From assembly GCA_937127245.1 (NCBI GenBank), contig CAKZLU010000011.1, positions 62,001 to 126,000 on the forward strand: DNA of 64,000 bases, given 5' to 3'. The stretch is from an uncultured Actinomycetes bacterium (GTDB lineage: Bacteria > Actinomycetota > Geothermincolia > Fen-727 > JACVIW01). How positions within the stretch are numbered: position 1 is the stretch's first letter; every line of letters starts with the position of its first letter. The notes under the pieces were generated by a model that did not search any database, had not been told where the DNA came from, and saw nothing but the letters and a program-made list of their open reading frames with translations. The position numbers were made by a program, and so were the translations under genes. This document shows positions 9,751-19,473 of the stretch, piece after piece.

Positions 9751-11160
9751 ATGGGCTCAGAAAATGAACGGGTTGACATCAAAACCGAATTCACCCTCCT
9801 TCGCCAGGATTTCATGCACCTGATGAGGAACAGGAATTTTACCAGGCTCTTTTCGGCGCAGCTCATTTCCTCTCTCGGCGACTGGGTTGCCACTCTCGCT
9901 TTGATGTCAGCAGCCTGGAAAATCAGCGGTTCCTCCCTCGCGGTGGGCGGTATGCTCGCTTTCCGCATCCTGCCAGCCCTGTTCAGCGGACCCGTTGCCG
10001 CCGCCATAGCAGACCGCATCGACAGAAAGAAAATTCTTATCACCTGCGATGTCCTGAGGGGTCTAGTTGTAATGATGATGCCCTTTTTAAAAGCGTTGTG
10101 GAGCTTGTATGTGGGGCTATTCTTCCTCGAGTCTCTTTCAATCGTTTGGCTTGCGGCTCGAGACGCAAGTGTTCCCAACATAGTTGAAAGGCAACGTCTG
10201 ACAATGGCGAACTCTCTTTCAATGGCAACAAGTTACGCCACAATCCCGTTCGCCGCCGCCCTTTTCTCCCTTACAGTGTTTCCCGCCAGCAGGCTGATGA
10301 AAGGGAGCTTCCTTGCAGAACACCCGACACTGTTTGCTTTCATCCTCGACTCTCTCTCATTCTTTGTTTCCGCTCACCTCTTCAGCAAGATAGCATTCAC
10401 GCAGGAGAAATACTCACCGAAAAGCGGGGAATCATATGGATTTTTTGAGTCCATTGGGTTCGCCCTCAAGCATCCTTTCGCAAGATCTCTCCTTTTGGCC
10501 GCCGCTATGGGCTGTCTCGGAGGGGGAAGCCTTTATGCGGTGGGGATCGGCTATGTCAGGGAGGTACTTGGCGCGAAGAGCGACGTCGCTTTTGGTTTCT
10601 TGATGGCGCTCTTCGGGCTGGGTATGTTAGTCGGCGTAGTGCTCCTACAGATCCTGGTGAAGAGGCGCGAGAAACCGTATATGCTCAGAATATCCCTGCT
10701 CGTGACCGGGGGCATTCTTATCGGAATGTCAGTGGTCAACTGGCTTCCTGTCGCTTTTCTTCTTGCAGGATTTTTCGGCGGCTCATTCGGAATTCTGTTC
10801 CTTGTCTCCGTGACAATGGTTCAGGAGAGGATTGAGGACAGAGATAGAGGGAAGGCGTTTGCGGCTTTCCATGCGGTATCGAGAATTTTCCTGGTAACCG
10901 GTGCTGGTATCGCCGGAGGTATTGCCTCGGTCGTTGACACAAGAACGCTCAAGATTTTAGTTTTCACGTTCCACATAAATGGAATCTCAATTGCGATGTT
11001 TATTGCCGGGTTCTTGATAGCAGCCGCTTCTCTATCGCCGCTCGGCGAGAAAAAGAAGCCCTACAAAGAATACTTCGCAAGAAACAAATCTCTCTTAGAC
11101 GCTGTTGAGCCTCAAAAGGAAACGCCATTGCCAAAAAAAACCGCTGAGCCCAACGAATAA
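9751..11160 (+). CDS. MFS transporter (MFS_3/enterobactin-exporter type)
   Basis: This is a twelve-helix major facilitator protein of 469 residues, most like the MFS_3 drug/siderophore exporters. It starts with a cytoplasmic stretch and LMRNRNFTRLFSAQLISSLGDWVATLAL, the characteristic first helix of that subgroup. The A-motif-like loop ADRIDRKKILITCDVLRG follows helix 2, and a second half begins near residue 230. The C-terminus ends in a charged, proline-rich cytoplasmic tail. The start is ATG with AAGGGCGGGC upstream. The substrate cannot be inferred. It is isolated between clpB and a small hypothetical gene on the opposite strand. Confidence 0.85.
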   Translation: MGSENERVDIKTEFTLLRQDFMHLMRNRNFTRLFSAQLISSLGDWVATLALMSAAWKISGSSLAVGGMLAFRILPALFSGPVAAAIADRIDRKKILITCDVLRGLVVMMMPFLKALWSLYVGLFFLESLSIVWLAARDASVPNIVERQRLTMANSLSMATSYATIPFAAALFSLTVFPASRLMKGSFLAEHPTLFAFILDSLSFFVSAHLFSKIAFTQEKYSPKSGESYGFFESIGFALKHPFARSLLLAAAMGCLGGGSLYAVGIGYVREVLGAKSDVAFGFLMALFGLGMLVGVVLLQILVKRREKPYMLRISLLVTGGILIGMSVVNWLPVAFLLAGFFGGSFGILFLVSVTMVQERIEDRDRGKAFAAFHAVSRIFLVTGAGIAGGIASVVDTRTLKILVFTFHINGISIAMFIAGFLIAAASLSPLGEKKKPYKEYFARNKSLLDAVEPQKETPLPKKTAEPNE

Positions 11161-11240
11161 TCCGCAAGCAAAACGATTTCGAAGAAATTGTCGCCGTCTC
11201 AGAAAATGTTTCTTCTTTGAGGTTAAAATATTGTAAATCC

Positions 11241-11597
11241 TTACAGGTTAAGGCGTCTTCTCGCTTCACGAAAGCATTCGTTTATGTCATCAGCGATCTC
11301 TTTCGGCGTCCATTTGCCCTCGACGACCGCCCTTCCGCCCCGCTCATTTCTTGATCTGGCCTCAGCCCAAACCACAACCCTCGCTTCATTGAACACAGCC
11401 TCCGGATCAGCGCTTCGAAGCTTTTTCTTTATGAAAGAAGCGCTCCTGGGAAAGTGATTGGTAAGAATATCCTCAAGTTCGTTTACGAGCGCCGTTGGGT
11501 CATGACCCTTCGAGATTTTTTCCATCAGCAAAAGTTCAAGCGTGAGATACCGGATAAAAAGCATTCGTGAATTCTCATCCGGCCATGGGATTCCCAT
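11241..11597 (-). CDS. Small hypothetical protein
   Basis: I do not recognise this protein. It is soluble, helical and highly charged, about 118 residues, with no cysteine cluster or membrane segment. Codon usage and the long clean frame suggest it is real. The ORF track starts at a GTG at 11633. The ATG at 11597 (MGIPWPDENSRMLFIRYL) has GGAGG four bases upstream and is preferred. It converges on the MFS gene, with about 80 bases between the stop codons. Confidence 0.55.
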   Translation of the reverse strand: MGIPWPDENSRMLFIRYLTLELLLMEKISKGHDPTALVNELEDILTNHFPRSASFIKKKLRSADPEAVFNEARVVVWAEARSRNERGGRAVVEGKWTPKEIADDINECFREARRRLNL

Positions 11598-11954
11598 TCC
11601 GCCTCCGAGCGACCGGTATTTTGTTATCGACACATAAATCTATTCGTGGCGTTGAAGGAATCAGCACCAAGATAAGATAATACCCCACTTCATGCCACGT
11701 ATCACCCAATAGATGCCGCATCTGAGAGTCATACTGCCTGCATTTTCCCGTGTCCCTCACAAAATCGACCCGAGCGCTCTGCTCCGCTTCTATTTCAATA
11801 CGCCTGCACATTGAGCGCTTCCCCCTATACCTGGTAAAGGCGCTTGAAACCTAATGATAGAAGATTGAATTTTCTTCTTTTACCCGGATAAACATCGAAA
11901 ACGCTGGGTGAAGGTTAAGTTAAACGCGAACCATGTGCCCGATTGACAGCAGAG

Positions 11955-11977
11955 CGTAACAGAAAGTTTTCGCTCAA
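11955..11977. repeat. Direct repeat copy 1 upstream of veg
   Basis: This 23-base element begins CGTAACAGA and contains TTTTCGC. It matches copy 2 at 20 of 23 positions. It may be a regulator-binding site. Confidence 0.5.
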
Positions 11978-12028
11978 GCAATGACTTCACGGCCAAAATT
12001 GGGAACCGATTCGAGACGGTTATCTAAC

Positions 12029-12051
12029 CGTAACAGAGAATTTTCGCCCAA
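12029..12051. repeat. Direct repeat copy 2 upstream of veg
   Basis: This copy lies 74 bases downstream of copy 1 in the same orientation, with three mismatches. It ends 39 bases before the -35 box of the veg promoter. A small inverted repeat, AACCG-N8-CGGTT (12004-12021), lies between the copies. Confidence 0.5.
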
Positions 12052-12090
12052 TTAATCATCTCAGTGAGGAGAAAATACGCAACATGAAGA

Positions 12091-12119
12091 TTGACAATTT
12101 TTGCCAAAGCAATTATTAT
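12091..12119 (+). promoter_or_regulatory. Strong sigma-70-type promoter of veg
   Basis: TTGACA (12091-12096), a 17-base spacer, then TATTAT (12114-12119). This is close to consensus, as is the well-known strong veg promoter of Bacillus subtilis. Confidence 0.75.
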
Positions 12120-12165
12120 ATTAGCAGTTCTAAATATTTAGCAAGAAGGTCAGAAAGGAGATAAT

Positions 12166-12456
12166 TTGAGAGGTTCCGAACGGCAAAATTTTAATGTCAC
12201 CCAGAGAATCCGCGCAGACCTCAATCAGTGCATAGGAGAAAAGCTTCGTGTCAGGGCAAACAAAGGTCGTAAAGTTGTTATCGAAAACACCGCTGTTCTC
12301 GAGGAAACCTATCCGCACGTTTTTGTTGTCAGGGTCCTGACGAAGACATCGTCCTCTCAAAGGGTCTCTTACTCCTATGCGGATGTTATCACCAAGACTG
12401 TCGAGCTGATGCACTGCGACACAAATGAAACTCTTTTCCCCTGGCTAAATAGTTAG
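12166..12456 (+). CDS. veg: Veg family protein
   Basis: This is a 96-residue member of the Veg family (DUF1021), small SH3-like proteins abundant in Firmicutes and linked to biofilm control in Bacillus subtilis; the molecular role is unclear. The family core is visible: KLRVRANKGRKVVIENTAVLEETYPHVFVV followed by RVSYSYADVITKTVELM. The start is TTG with AAAGGAGAT at good spacing. It is a single-gene transcript bounded by a near-consensus promoter and a strong rho-independent terminator. Confidence 0.9.
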   Translation: MRGSERQNFNVTQRIRADLNQCIGEKLRVRANKGRKVVIENTAVLEETYPHVFVVRVLTKTSSSQRVSYSYADVITKTVELMHCDTNETLFPWLNS

Positions 12457-12474
12457 AGAAAAACAAAGGTTTGT

Positions 12475-12502
12475 AAAACGGCGCCGTTTGGCGCCGTTTT
12501 TT
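12475..12502 (+). terminator. Rho-independent terminator after veg
   Basis: A perfect 11-base stem (AAAACGGCGCC with GGCGCCGTTTT) encloses a four-base GTTT loop and runs into a T-tract. It is the clearest terminator in the window. Confidence 0.9.
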
Positions 12503-12730
12503 GTTAAATGTGATTCACCCGAAAGACAATCAGGCCAACTCAAGAAAATTCCAGCTAAACCTTTCCGCTAAATCTCTTTTCCGGCTATATATTCTTTTTT
12601 CAGCCACACTCACCCAAGAAAATTACAGACAAGTTCTCCTGTGACGGTTGATAAGTGCCCCCCTGAATTAATAAAATGTCACGAAATATTTTCCTTAGTA
12701 GGTGCAACAAAGACGGAAAGGGAGGAAGGA

Positions 12731-13909
12731 TTGGAAAACGTTGTAATAGTCTCCGGCGTTAGAACAGCCTTTGGCACATTCGGCGGAACGCTTAAGGACG
12801 TTATGCCCACTCAAATGGCAAAAGAGGTAATTATCGAAGCGATAAGAAGGGCAGGAATCGAGAAAGAAGCGGTAGATGAAGTGATTTTCGGGCAGGTGAT
12901 TCCGAGAACGGACGAAAATAATCTTGTCCCCAGGGGCGCCGCCCTGGCCGCTGGAATCCCCGAGACAGTCCCCGCTCACACAACAATCAGGGGATGCGGC
13001 TCTGGAATGCAATCCATAATATCCGGGGCGCGCCAGATCATGATCGGAGAAAGCGAGATAATCGTAGCTGGTGGCGTGGAGAGCATGAGTTCCGCCCCGT
13101 ATCTCTCAAAGCATACTCGGTTCGGGGCAAGGTTAAGGGACACGCTTCTCGTGGATAGCCTCTGGGAAGTGCTTCATGACCCACACACAGGTCTCATAAT
13201 GGGTCAGACCGCGGAAAACATCGCGGAACGACACGGCATCACGAGGGAAGAACAAGACGAGCATGCGCTCTTATCGAACATGAGAGCGCTTAAGGCCATA
13301 AAAGAAGGAAAACTGAAATCGCAAATACTCCCACTCCAGATCAAGACAAAGAAAGAAACAATAGTTTTCGACACTGATGAACATCCGAAAGACACTTCGC
13401 TTGAAAAGCTTGCCAAGCTCCCGCCTGTCTTTAAAGAGGGAGGCACCGTAACCGCAGGAAACGCGTCCGGAATAAATGACGGAGCCTCGGCGGTCGTAAT
13501 AATGAGCGAATCGCGCGCGAAATCTGAGGGCATAACCCCGCTCGCCAAGATTATTTCCTGGGGAGTCGCCGGAGTTGATCCAGCCTACATGGGCTATGGT
13601 CCAGTGCCATCATCGAGGATGGCACTTGAAAGAGCCAGGATGAAGGTCAGCGACATTGAACTGTGGGAAATAAACGAGGCGTTCGCCGCTCAGTATCTAT
13701 ACTGCGAAAGGGAGCTCGGGTTGGATAAAGAAAGAACCAACATATGGGGTGGGGCGATAGCATACGGTCACCCTGTCGGAGCATCCGGAAACCGGCTCGT
13801 CGTAACCCTGATCGAGGAACTTAAAGACGTGGACGCGACCATAGGGCTCGCCACTATGTGCATAGGGGGCGGACAGGGGTGTGCGATGATTCTTGAAAGG
13901 ATGTCGTAA
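12731..13909 (+). CDS. Acetyl-CoA acetyltransferase (thiolase)
   Basis: This is a type II thiolase of 392 residues that condenses two acetyl-CoA or cleaves 3-ketoacyl-CoA in the cytoplasm. The nucleophilic Cys lies in TIRGCGSGMQSI, the catalytic His in AYGHPVGASGNRLV, and the second Cys in TMCIGGGQGCAMI. The ORF track adds 30 residues. I use the TTG at 12731 because GGAGGAAGGA precedes it and the protein then begins MENVVIVSGVRTAFG, as thiolases do. It is transcribed alone. The HadAB-like and acyl-CoA ligase genes at 60-62 kb could belong to the same fatty-acyl metabolism, but that is inference. Confidence 0.92.
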   Translation: MENVVIVSGVRTAFGTFGGTLKDVMPTQMAKEVIIEAIRRAGIEKEAVDEVIFGQVIPRTDENNLVPRGAALAAGIPETVPAHTTIRGCGSGMQSIISGARQIMIGESEIIVAGGVESMSSAPYLSKHTRFGARLRDTLLVDSLWEVLHDPHTGLIMGQTAENIAERHGITREEQDEHALLSNMRALKAIKEGKLKSQILPLQIKTKKETIVFDTDEHPKDTSLEKLAKLPPVFKEGGTVTAGNASGINDGASAVVIMSESRAKSEGITPLAKIISWGVAGVDPAYMGYGPVPSSRMALERARMKVSDIELWEINEAFAAQYLYCERELGLDKERTNIWGGAIAYGHPVGASGNRLVVTLIEELKDVDATIGLATMCIGGGQGCAMILERMS

Positions 13910-14099
13910 AACCCAAGCGTGTTTGCCTCGGGCAGAAATACGAATATACGTTTCGGGGTCGTAGGCTTCCTTAAGTTTCGTTTGACGCCGCATCTTCCCC
14001 GAAAGTGATGCGGAAATTTTTCCATTTTTCTTGGCGAGAAAGAGTCTTCTGCTCAAAGTGGCATCCCAAACGAGAATTCTAATTTTCATCCTTCCTGCA

Positions 14100-16319
14100 T
14101 CATTTTTTCCGAAGCCGGCGCCCACCCATCCTCGAAATGCGGGTGCGCAAATCCTGCGCGAAATCTTTGAATCGCTCAAGTTCCTCCCGAGTGGGAGATT
14201 CCGCCCTGTATCTTAAAGCTGTAAATGTTTCGCTAAATGGGACCATTGACTCAAGACCAATCTTTGAGCTGACCTCCCGCCCGTACTCAAGCGCGGTCAG
14301 CCACGGACGCCTGGGGATTCCTTTTTTCCCAAGAGCGTCCTCAACCTTCGTGAAGACCTCGGAAATTTCTTCTCTCGGACTTTTCTGAAGTAATGAAATC
14401 GCAAGCCTCTTCCTCCGCAGAGAAATCATTCGAAGCGCCCCAAAAATAAACCCGAATATAATCAAGAGCAGGACCCCGGAGATAAGAATGCCTCTCCAAG
14501 CTTCAGACACAAGACGACCGAAAGATTTGAAGAGACTTGAGGCGCTTGTGAGCGTTTTGGAGACCCAACGAGTAAGACTTGGGGGTAAAACACGTGAAAT
14601 TCCTTGCCTGAGGTAATCGAAAAATTTCAATCCCGCCCAAACATCCTCTCCGTCTGGTGCGGTCAACCTGTCCGTAAAACCCGGGGTTGGGTCAAAAGAA
14701 ATCCAACCGAATTGGGGGAAGTAAACCTCAACCCAAGCGTGGGCATCCCTCGCGCTCACCTCGTAGTAACCTGTTAACGGGTTGAATGAACCAGTGGCGT
14801 AACCAACCGCGAGTCTTGAAGGTATCTCGAGATATCTGCACATTACAGCAAGCGCAGTGGCGAAATGCTCGCAATATCCCTTCCTCGCTTTGAACAAAAA
14901 GAACTCCACGGTATTCTCGTCCTTACCCTGCGGCGGGCATTTTAGGTCATATTTATAAGTAGTCTGGAGATAATTCATCAGCGCCAGTACTTTGTCGTAA
15001 TTGTTCGACCTACCGGCAACAATTGAATCAACGAGCTTCTTGAACCTCTCCGACATGGAAGGAAGCTGGCAGTATTTCTGGACATAACCTTTTGGGTAGT
15101 TGACGGGCGCATTCCTCAACATGCTTGCGGTTGCCGAGCTTACCTCCGAAATCACGGTGTATATGAGCCCCTTATCCAGCATGATAGGAACGATGACAGT
15201 TTTTTGCGCATCAACCTTATAGGCCTGAGACGGAAAATACAGGCTGACAGGGTTATAAGCCGCGAAAACTGTGTTGGGAAGTTTCGATTCAATAAAGAAA
15301 GTCTGGATCAACTCACGGGTAAGCTCTGGAAGGACATCACCTTCATGAGCGATCTCAACGGGTAAATCTTCAGAGTATATCTCCGAAGGTTTCCTGTCTG
15401 AATTTTCCCAACCATTGCCCAAGAAGACATCGAAGGCGGTTGATCTCCAGTAGACTGGTAACGAGGACCTGACCTTCATAACAATTTTATCCGCCGGTAT
15501 ACCTCTTACTCTCAAATCGAGGAATCGACTAAAACCGTGATAGGTGTATGGGTTGTAGGGAAGCGGTGTTTCCGGAAAGCTCTCATATGAGCCCGAATAT
15601 TGCGGGTTTCTTACCAGCCCCTCGAATCTTTTCACCTTACTTAAAAGCGAAGATACGGGAAGCTGGCTTTGCGGAATACCTGGAAGACGCGGCATAAAGA
15701 TAAACAGAATTGTTGCGACCGCACCGAGGATACCCGCCCCGAACACCACGCCCACGGCATTTCTTACGGGGCTGCTTTTAATGATAATTTGAGAATCCCT
15801 TTCAAGGCTTGAGCGATGTCCGAGATAGAATGCGGCAACCCCGACCGCGACAAAAGGAACCAAAAGGAACAGAAAATCCGTCGAAATGCTCAAAGACCCG
15901 GCAAAAGCCATGAGAATGACCGAGCTTATCAGCGAGAAATCGAGGTCACGCCTCATTGGAAGGTCAAATGAATGTAAAACCTGTACCCAAAGAAACAGCC
16001 GGACAAGCGGGTATCGCATGTCGTGCAGTGAGGCAGACAAGTCGCTCCAAAACAGAGCAAAAACAACGGTCAAAAGAATTGAAAGTAAGATTTTGACCCA
16101 TACTTTCGATCTATGGAGCGTCAGGTAAGAAAAGACAAACCCGGCGGTTACCCCCGCGACAACCAGACAGAACACGACAACTGATATCCCTGCGCAAATA
16201 AAAGCGGCAATTACGCTGATAATCACTTCGATATACACAGCAACCCTGAAGGACACTGATTCCTCAAAAACAGCTGGCTTACTTATGCGGCTGTAATATG
16301 CAACGGCTCGTTTAAACAA
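14100..16319 (-). CDS. TgpA-like transglutaminase-domain membrane protein
   Basis: This is a large membrane protein (739 residues) of the DUF3488/TgpA type. The N-terminal third has about six hydrophobic helices. The extracytoplasmic middle holds a transglutaminase core with the Cys-His-Asp set in ARKGYCEHFATALAV, RDAHAWVEVYFP and ISFDPTPGF. One further helix lies near residue 610, and a basic DUF4129-like cytoplasmic tail ends the protein. It is last in a MoxR-DUF58-transglutaminase operon, and its start overlaps the DUF58 gene by 37 bases. Such operons are common in actinobacteria and deltaproteobacteria; the substrate is probably an envelope protein. Confidence 0.9.
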   Translation of the reverse strand: MFKRAVAYYSRISKPAVFEESVSFRVAVYIEVIISVIAAFICAGISVVVFCLVVAGVTAGFVFSYLTLHRSKVWVKILLSILLTVVFALFWSDLSASLHDMRYPLVRLFLWVQVLHSFDLPMRRDLDFSLISSVILMAFAGSLSISTDFLFLLVPFVAVGVAAFYLGHRSSLERDSQIIIKSSPVRNAVGVVFGAGILGAVATILFIFMPRLPGIPQSQLPVSSLLSKVKRFEGLVRNPQYSGSYESFPETPLPYNPYTYHGFSRFLDLRVRGIPADKIVMKVRSSLPVYWRSTAFDVFLGNGWENSDRKPSEIYSEDLPVEIAHEGDVLPELTRELIQTFFIESKLPNTVFAAYNPVSLYFPSQAYKVDAQKTVIVPIMLDKGLIYTVISEVSSATASMLRNAPVNYPKGYVQKYCQLPSMSERFKKLVDSIVAGRSNNYDKVLALMNYLQTTYKYDLKCPPQGKDENTVEFFLFKARKGYCEHFATALAVMCRYLEIPSRLAVGYATGSFNPLTGYYEVSARDAHAWVEVYFPQFGWISFDPTPGFTDRLTAPDGEDVWAGLKFFDYLRQGISRVLPPSLTRWVSKTLTSASSLFKSFGRLVSEAWRGILISGVLLLIIFGFIFGALRMISLRRKRLAISLLQKSPREEISEVFTKVEDALGKKGIPRRPWLTALEYGREVSSKIGLESMVPFSETFTALRYRAESPTREELERFKDFAQDLRTRISRMGGRRLRKK

Positions 16320-17650
16320 TCGGCGACTCCCCTGTCTTTCCGAACAACATAAAGATTTGAAAAGCGGGACGCGGCAAGTATTTTTAGCTTTTCAATCAGA
16401 CTGGATTCTTCCTCAGGTGTTAAGCCATCCCCGTAAGACTCCTCGAGTATAAGAACAAACGTCAGATTTTCAGCGGACGGAATCGATTTTAAGAAATCCT
16501 CAAACTCACCGGCGGGCATGTTCGTGATTACTGTGATCGAAGAGCCAGAAAAATGAACCCTGCGACCGAAATCAATAGCATCAAAGAGTATGTCAGACAT
16601 TCTTCTCCCATGTGTTGCGTTGGCTTTCTCATCAGGCTCAAACAAAGCGAGCGCCTCGAAGCAATCCTCAACATGCTCGGGGACCAATACATCAGATCCT
16701 CCGTCCCGCGCGAATATCATCTTCGGCAAGCAACCCATCTCAGCGTAAAAATTCGCTATCGAAGAGGCGGCGCGTAAACCGTCCTCAAGCGTGTTTTTGT
16801 GTCTCGTGCCTGAGTTGGGGGCGCGAAGCGAGATGATTAAACCAGCGGATGGTTTGAACTCCTGCTGATACTCTTTAACTATAAGAGTGTTGTGTTTAGC
16901 GCTCAACCTCCAGTGAATATGTCTCAGTGAATCGCCCCTCGCATATTCCCTTACCCCAAAATAATCTTGCCCAATCCCCTTTCGCGTCCATTCATGGTAT
17001 TCCGCGCTCGCGAAAGGGTCAGCCGACTCAAAGGGAAACCAGGAAATCTTATACACGGACGGAAAAACAATGATCCCGGTAGGAATAATTATTTTCCTGG
17101 TGTAACCCGCGTTGCCGGTGATCGAAGCGGATGAGACGCGCATAACCGCAAAAGGGTAATAGCCCCGCAAAGGATAGCTACTTTCGTAAGAAATCTCGAG
17201 CGTTTTACCCGCGGCGATAGCCTCAAGCGCCAATACGGGGGGGTTGTCTGTTATACCCCTTCGCCAATCTCTCGCTGCACCGAAACCCTCTTTTAAGAAT
17301 TTCCAATAATTCCCGAGCCATCGAATTGAGCCGCGTATTGGACCTGCCGTTTGCAAAAAAGCGGAATCCGGAAAGTATGGCTGTTCTCGGATTGTGACCA
17401 TTCTTGCGCAGAATCGACCATTGTTTCTCACGGTGAGATCAACTTTGAAGGGCTCAGTTTCGAACGCTTTTGAGGGGAAACGCAGATCGAGAGCGACTCT
17501 TTGTACGTTCATCACGGCGGATAGAACGCCCAGCAAAACGGAGGCGAGCAGTATGCTCGAGAAGAGGTAAACCCATCCAGACCTTATGTTCGTGGCAATT
17601 GCAAAGAGCGCGATAGAAAGGAGAAGTGCAATCAAATTGCGTCTTGTCAA
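16283..17650 (-). CDS. DUF58-domain protein
   Basis: This 455-residue protein begins with two hydrophobic segments (residues 7-45), then a beta-rich region, then the DUF58 signature REYARGDSLRHIHWRLSAKHNTLIVKEYQQEF near residues 235-265. The C-terminal part has a vWA-like fold, as family members usually do. DUF58 proteins are the constant partners of MoxR ATPases, probably as membrane-side adaptors. It overlaps the MoxR gene by four bases (stop-start overlap) and the transglutaminase gene by 37 bases, so the three are translationally coupled. Confidence 0.9.
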   Translation of the reverse strand: MTRRNLIALLLSIALFAIATNIRSGWVYLFSSILLASVLLGVLSAVMNVQRVALDLRFPSKAFETEPFKVDLTVRNNGRFCARMVTIREQPYFPDSAFLQTAGPIRGSIRWLGNYWKFLKEGFGAARDWRRGITDNPPVLALEAIAAGKTLEISYESSYPLRGYYPFAVMRVSSASITGNAGYTRKIIIPTGIIVFPSVYKISWFPFESADPFASAEYHEWTRKGIGQDYFGVREYARGDSLRHIHWRLSAKHNTLIVKEYQQEFKPSAGLIISLRAPNSGTRHKNTLEDGLRAASSIANFYAEMGCLPKMIFARDGGSDVLVPEHVEDCFEALALFEPDEKANATHGRRMSDILFDAIDFGRRVHFSGSSITVITNMPAGEFEDFLKSIPSAENLTFVLILEESYGDGLTPEEESSLIEKLKILAASRFSNLYVVRKDRGVADCLNEPLHITAA

Positions 17651-18615
17651 TTCTGATCCTCTCCAGAGGCGCGCGCACTGACAGGCACTGGGACTTCCCT
17701 TAGAACATCATCGATTATGTGCGCCTGATTGGCTATACCTTTAGCCCTTTCCTTTGTTATGAATCTATGGGGCAAAACCCAGCGCGCCATTTGCTTCACA
17801 TCATCAGGAACCACATAGTCCCTACCCTCACAGAGCGCCATTGCCTGGGATGTCCTCAAAAGGGCGAGACTTCCCCTCGGGCTTGCGCCGAGAAGGAGCT
17901 CTGGGTGGTTTCTCGTTGAATGAACAATAGAGACGATGTAGTCCAAAATGGAATCCTCAACAGCTACCTCTTTTACCGCGTTTTGTATTTTTTTGAACTC
18001 CTCCAGGGAAATGACAGGAGCCAAATCCTCAATGGGGTGCCTGACCATCTGGTCGAGCGCGATCTCTTTCTCGACATTGAAAGAAGGATATCCGAGTCCT
18101 ATGGCCATTAAGAATCTGTCCCTTTGCCCTTCCGGCAGCGGGTAAGTCCCGTAGAACTCGATTGGATTTTGGGTGGCCATGACAAAGAACGGGTCCGGTA
18201 GCTCGTATGTTATTCCATCCACACTCACCTGCTGTTCAGCCATTGCCTCAAGTAGGCTCGATTGCGTACGGGGCGTGGTTCTGTTTATTTCGTCGATGAG
18301 AACGATATTGGCGAAAATAGGTCCTGGCTGAAACTCGAAAACTCCCGTTTTCTGGTTAAAAACTGATACCCCGGTAACGTCGGATGGCAGTAAATCAGGC
18401 GTGAATTGAATTCTCTGGAATTTGGCGTCAATGGACTTTGCAAGAGCGCGCGCAAGCATCGTTTTGCCTACACCTGGAACATCTTCAATCAGTAGATGCC
18501 CGCCCGCAAGCAAGGCGACTATTGCAAGTCTCACCGTTTGAGGCTTGCCCTTAATCACTCTTTCCACGTTCTCCGCTACGCGGGCAATTCTTTCCCGGCA
18601 GTATTGTGGGTCCAT
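17647..18615 (-). CDS. MoxR-family AAA+ ATPase
   Basis: This is a cytoplasmic MoxR ATPase of 322 residues with a normal domain set: Walker A GVGKTMLARAL near 48, Walker B VLIDEINR, the sensor-1 region ATQNPIEFYGTYPLPEGQRDRFLM, and a C-terminal lid domain. MoxR proteins act as chaperone-like activators of vWA or DUF58 partners. It is the first gene of the operon and divergent from the MBL-fold gene, with about 165 bases between the start codons. Confidence 0.92.
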   Translation of the reverse strand: MDPQYCRERIARVAENVERVIKGKPQTVRLAIVALLAGGHLLIEDVPGVGKTMLARALAKSIDAKFQRIQFTPDLLPSDVTGVSVFNQKTGVFEFQPGPIFANIVLIDEINRTTPRTQSSLLEAMAEQQVSVDGITYELPDPFFVMATQNPIEFYGTYPLPEGQRDRFLMAIGLGYPSFNVEKEIALDQMVRHPIEDLAPVISLEEFKKIQNAVKEVAVEDSILDYIVSIVHSTRNHPELLLGASPRGSLALLRTSQAMALCEGRDYVVPDDVKQMARWVLPHRFITKERAKGIANQAHIIDDVLREVPVPVSARASGEDQN

Positions 18616-18780
18616 TTCTGCTCAAGATATGCAATCCGCAGTCAGATTCTCGACGCCAATTATATTCGGTTTGAATTTTATCAGAACCAACATGCCAGAG
18701 CCTTGAGCAATCTCATTCTCCGAAAAGAACTGATATACTCAAATAAGTTTGAGGAATCACTTAAAATCCTGGAGATTTTC

Positions 18781-19473
18781 GTGCGGGGTAATAAGAAACC
18801 AATGAAAGTTTGCTCCGAAGTTTATCAGGTTGCCGGACCCGACATGACATCAGGTCAAGACTGTTGCGTTTACCTCCTCGACGGCAAAAAAGAATTGGCT
18901 CTGATTGACGCCGGCTGCGGTCCAGCATATAAATCCATGATTCTTAACATCATAAGACTTGGCTTTGAGCCGGAAAAAATAAAGACCGTTCTGCTCACGC
19001 ACTGCCACATTGACCATGTTGGCGCAGCCCCGTTTTTGAAAAAAGATTATGAAGCGAGACTCATTGCGCACGAAGCCGACTGCGACCCGCTAGAATCCGG
19101 TGACCGGATAACGACCGCCGCTTTCTTGTACGGCGTTCGCTTCGAACCAATTGAAATAGACCACAAGATACGGGGAGAAACCGAGATACTCGAAGTTGGG
19201 GACCTGCGCCTTAATGTGCTGCACACCCCTGGACACACTCCGGGTTCCGTTTCGGCTTTCGTTGACACGGGAAAAGTAAGAGTGCTTTTCGGTCAGGATA
19301 TCCATGGTCCCTTTCACCCGGAGTTTGGATCGGACCTCCAAGCTTGGCGGGAATCAATGCGCAAAATTCTTCAACTCGAAGCTGACATCCTTTGCGAGGG
19401 GCATTTCGGCATATACACGACCAAAGAAGCCGTAAAAAATTACATAGATGGTTATCTCAGGCATTTCTCCTGA
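18781..19473 (+). CDS. MBL-fold metallohydrolase
   Basis: This is a glyoxalase-II-type metallo-beta-lactamase-fold hydrolase. The metal motif is LTHCHIDHVGA (HxHxDH), with the third His in LHTPGHTPGS, the bridging Asp in FGQDIHG, and a final His in CEGHFGIY. The ORF track starts 95 codons earlier inside the divergent MoxR gene, which is not credible. GTG 18781 has GGAG six bases upstream; ATG 18802 is the alternative. The protein is then about 230 residues, typical for the family. The substrate is unknown. Confidence 0.85.
   Translation: MRGNKKPMKVCSEVYQVAGPDMTSGQDCCVYLLDGKKELALIDAGCGPAYKSMILNIIRLGFEPEKIKTVLLTHCHIDHVGAAPFLKKDYEARLIAHEADCDPLESGDRITTAAFLYGVRFEPIEIDHKIRGETEILEVGDLRLNVLHTPGHTPGSVSAFVDTGKVRVLFGQDIHGPFHPEFGSDLQAWRESMRKILQLEADILCEGHFGIYTTKEAVKNYIDGYLRHFS

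Larger units (their letters stand above)
11598..12165. other. Long intergenic region upstream of veg
   Basis: This stretch of about 570 bases has no convincing gene; the minus ORF at 11575-11811 overlaps the start of the hypothetical gene and lacks an SD. It holds two copies of a 23-base direct repeat and, just before veg, a near-consensus promoter. Confidence 0.5.

Noticed and set aside
9618-10181. 187-residue minus-strand ORF over the MFS gene
   Set aside because: It lies antisense to the clear transporter frame, has no SD and shows no domain pattern.
13697-14179. 160-residue minus ORF between thiolase and transglutaminase genes
   Set aside because: It overlaps both real genes, and its composition is typical of a non-coding frame.
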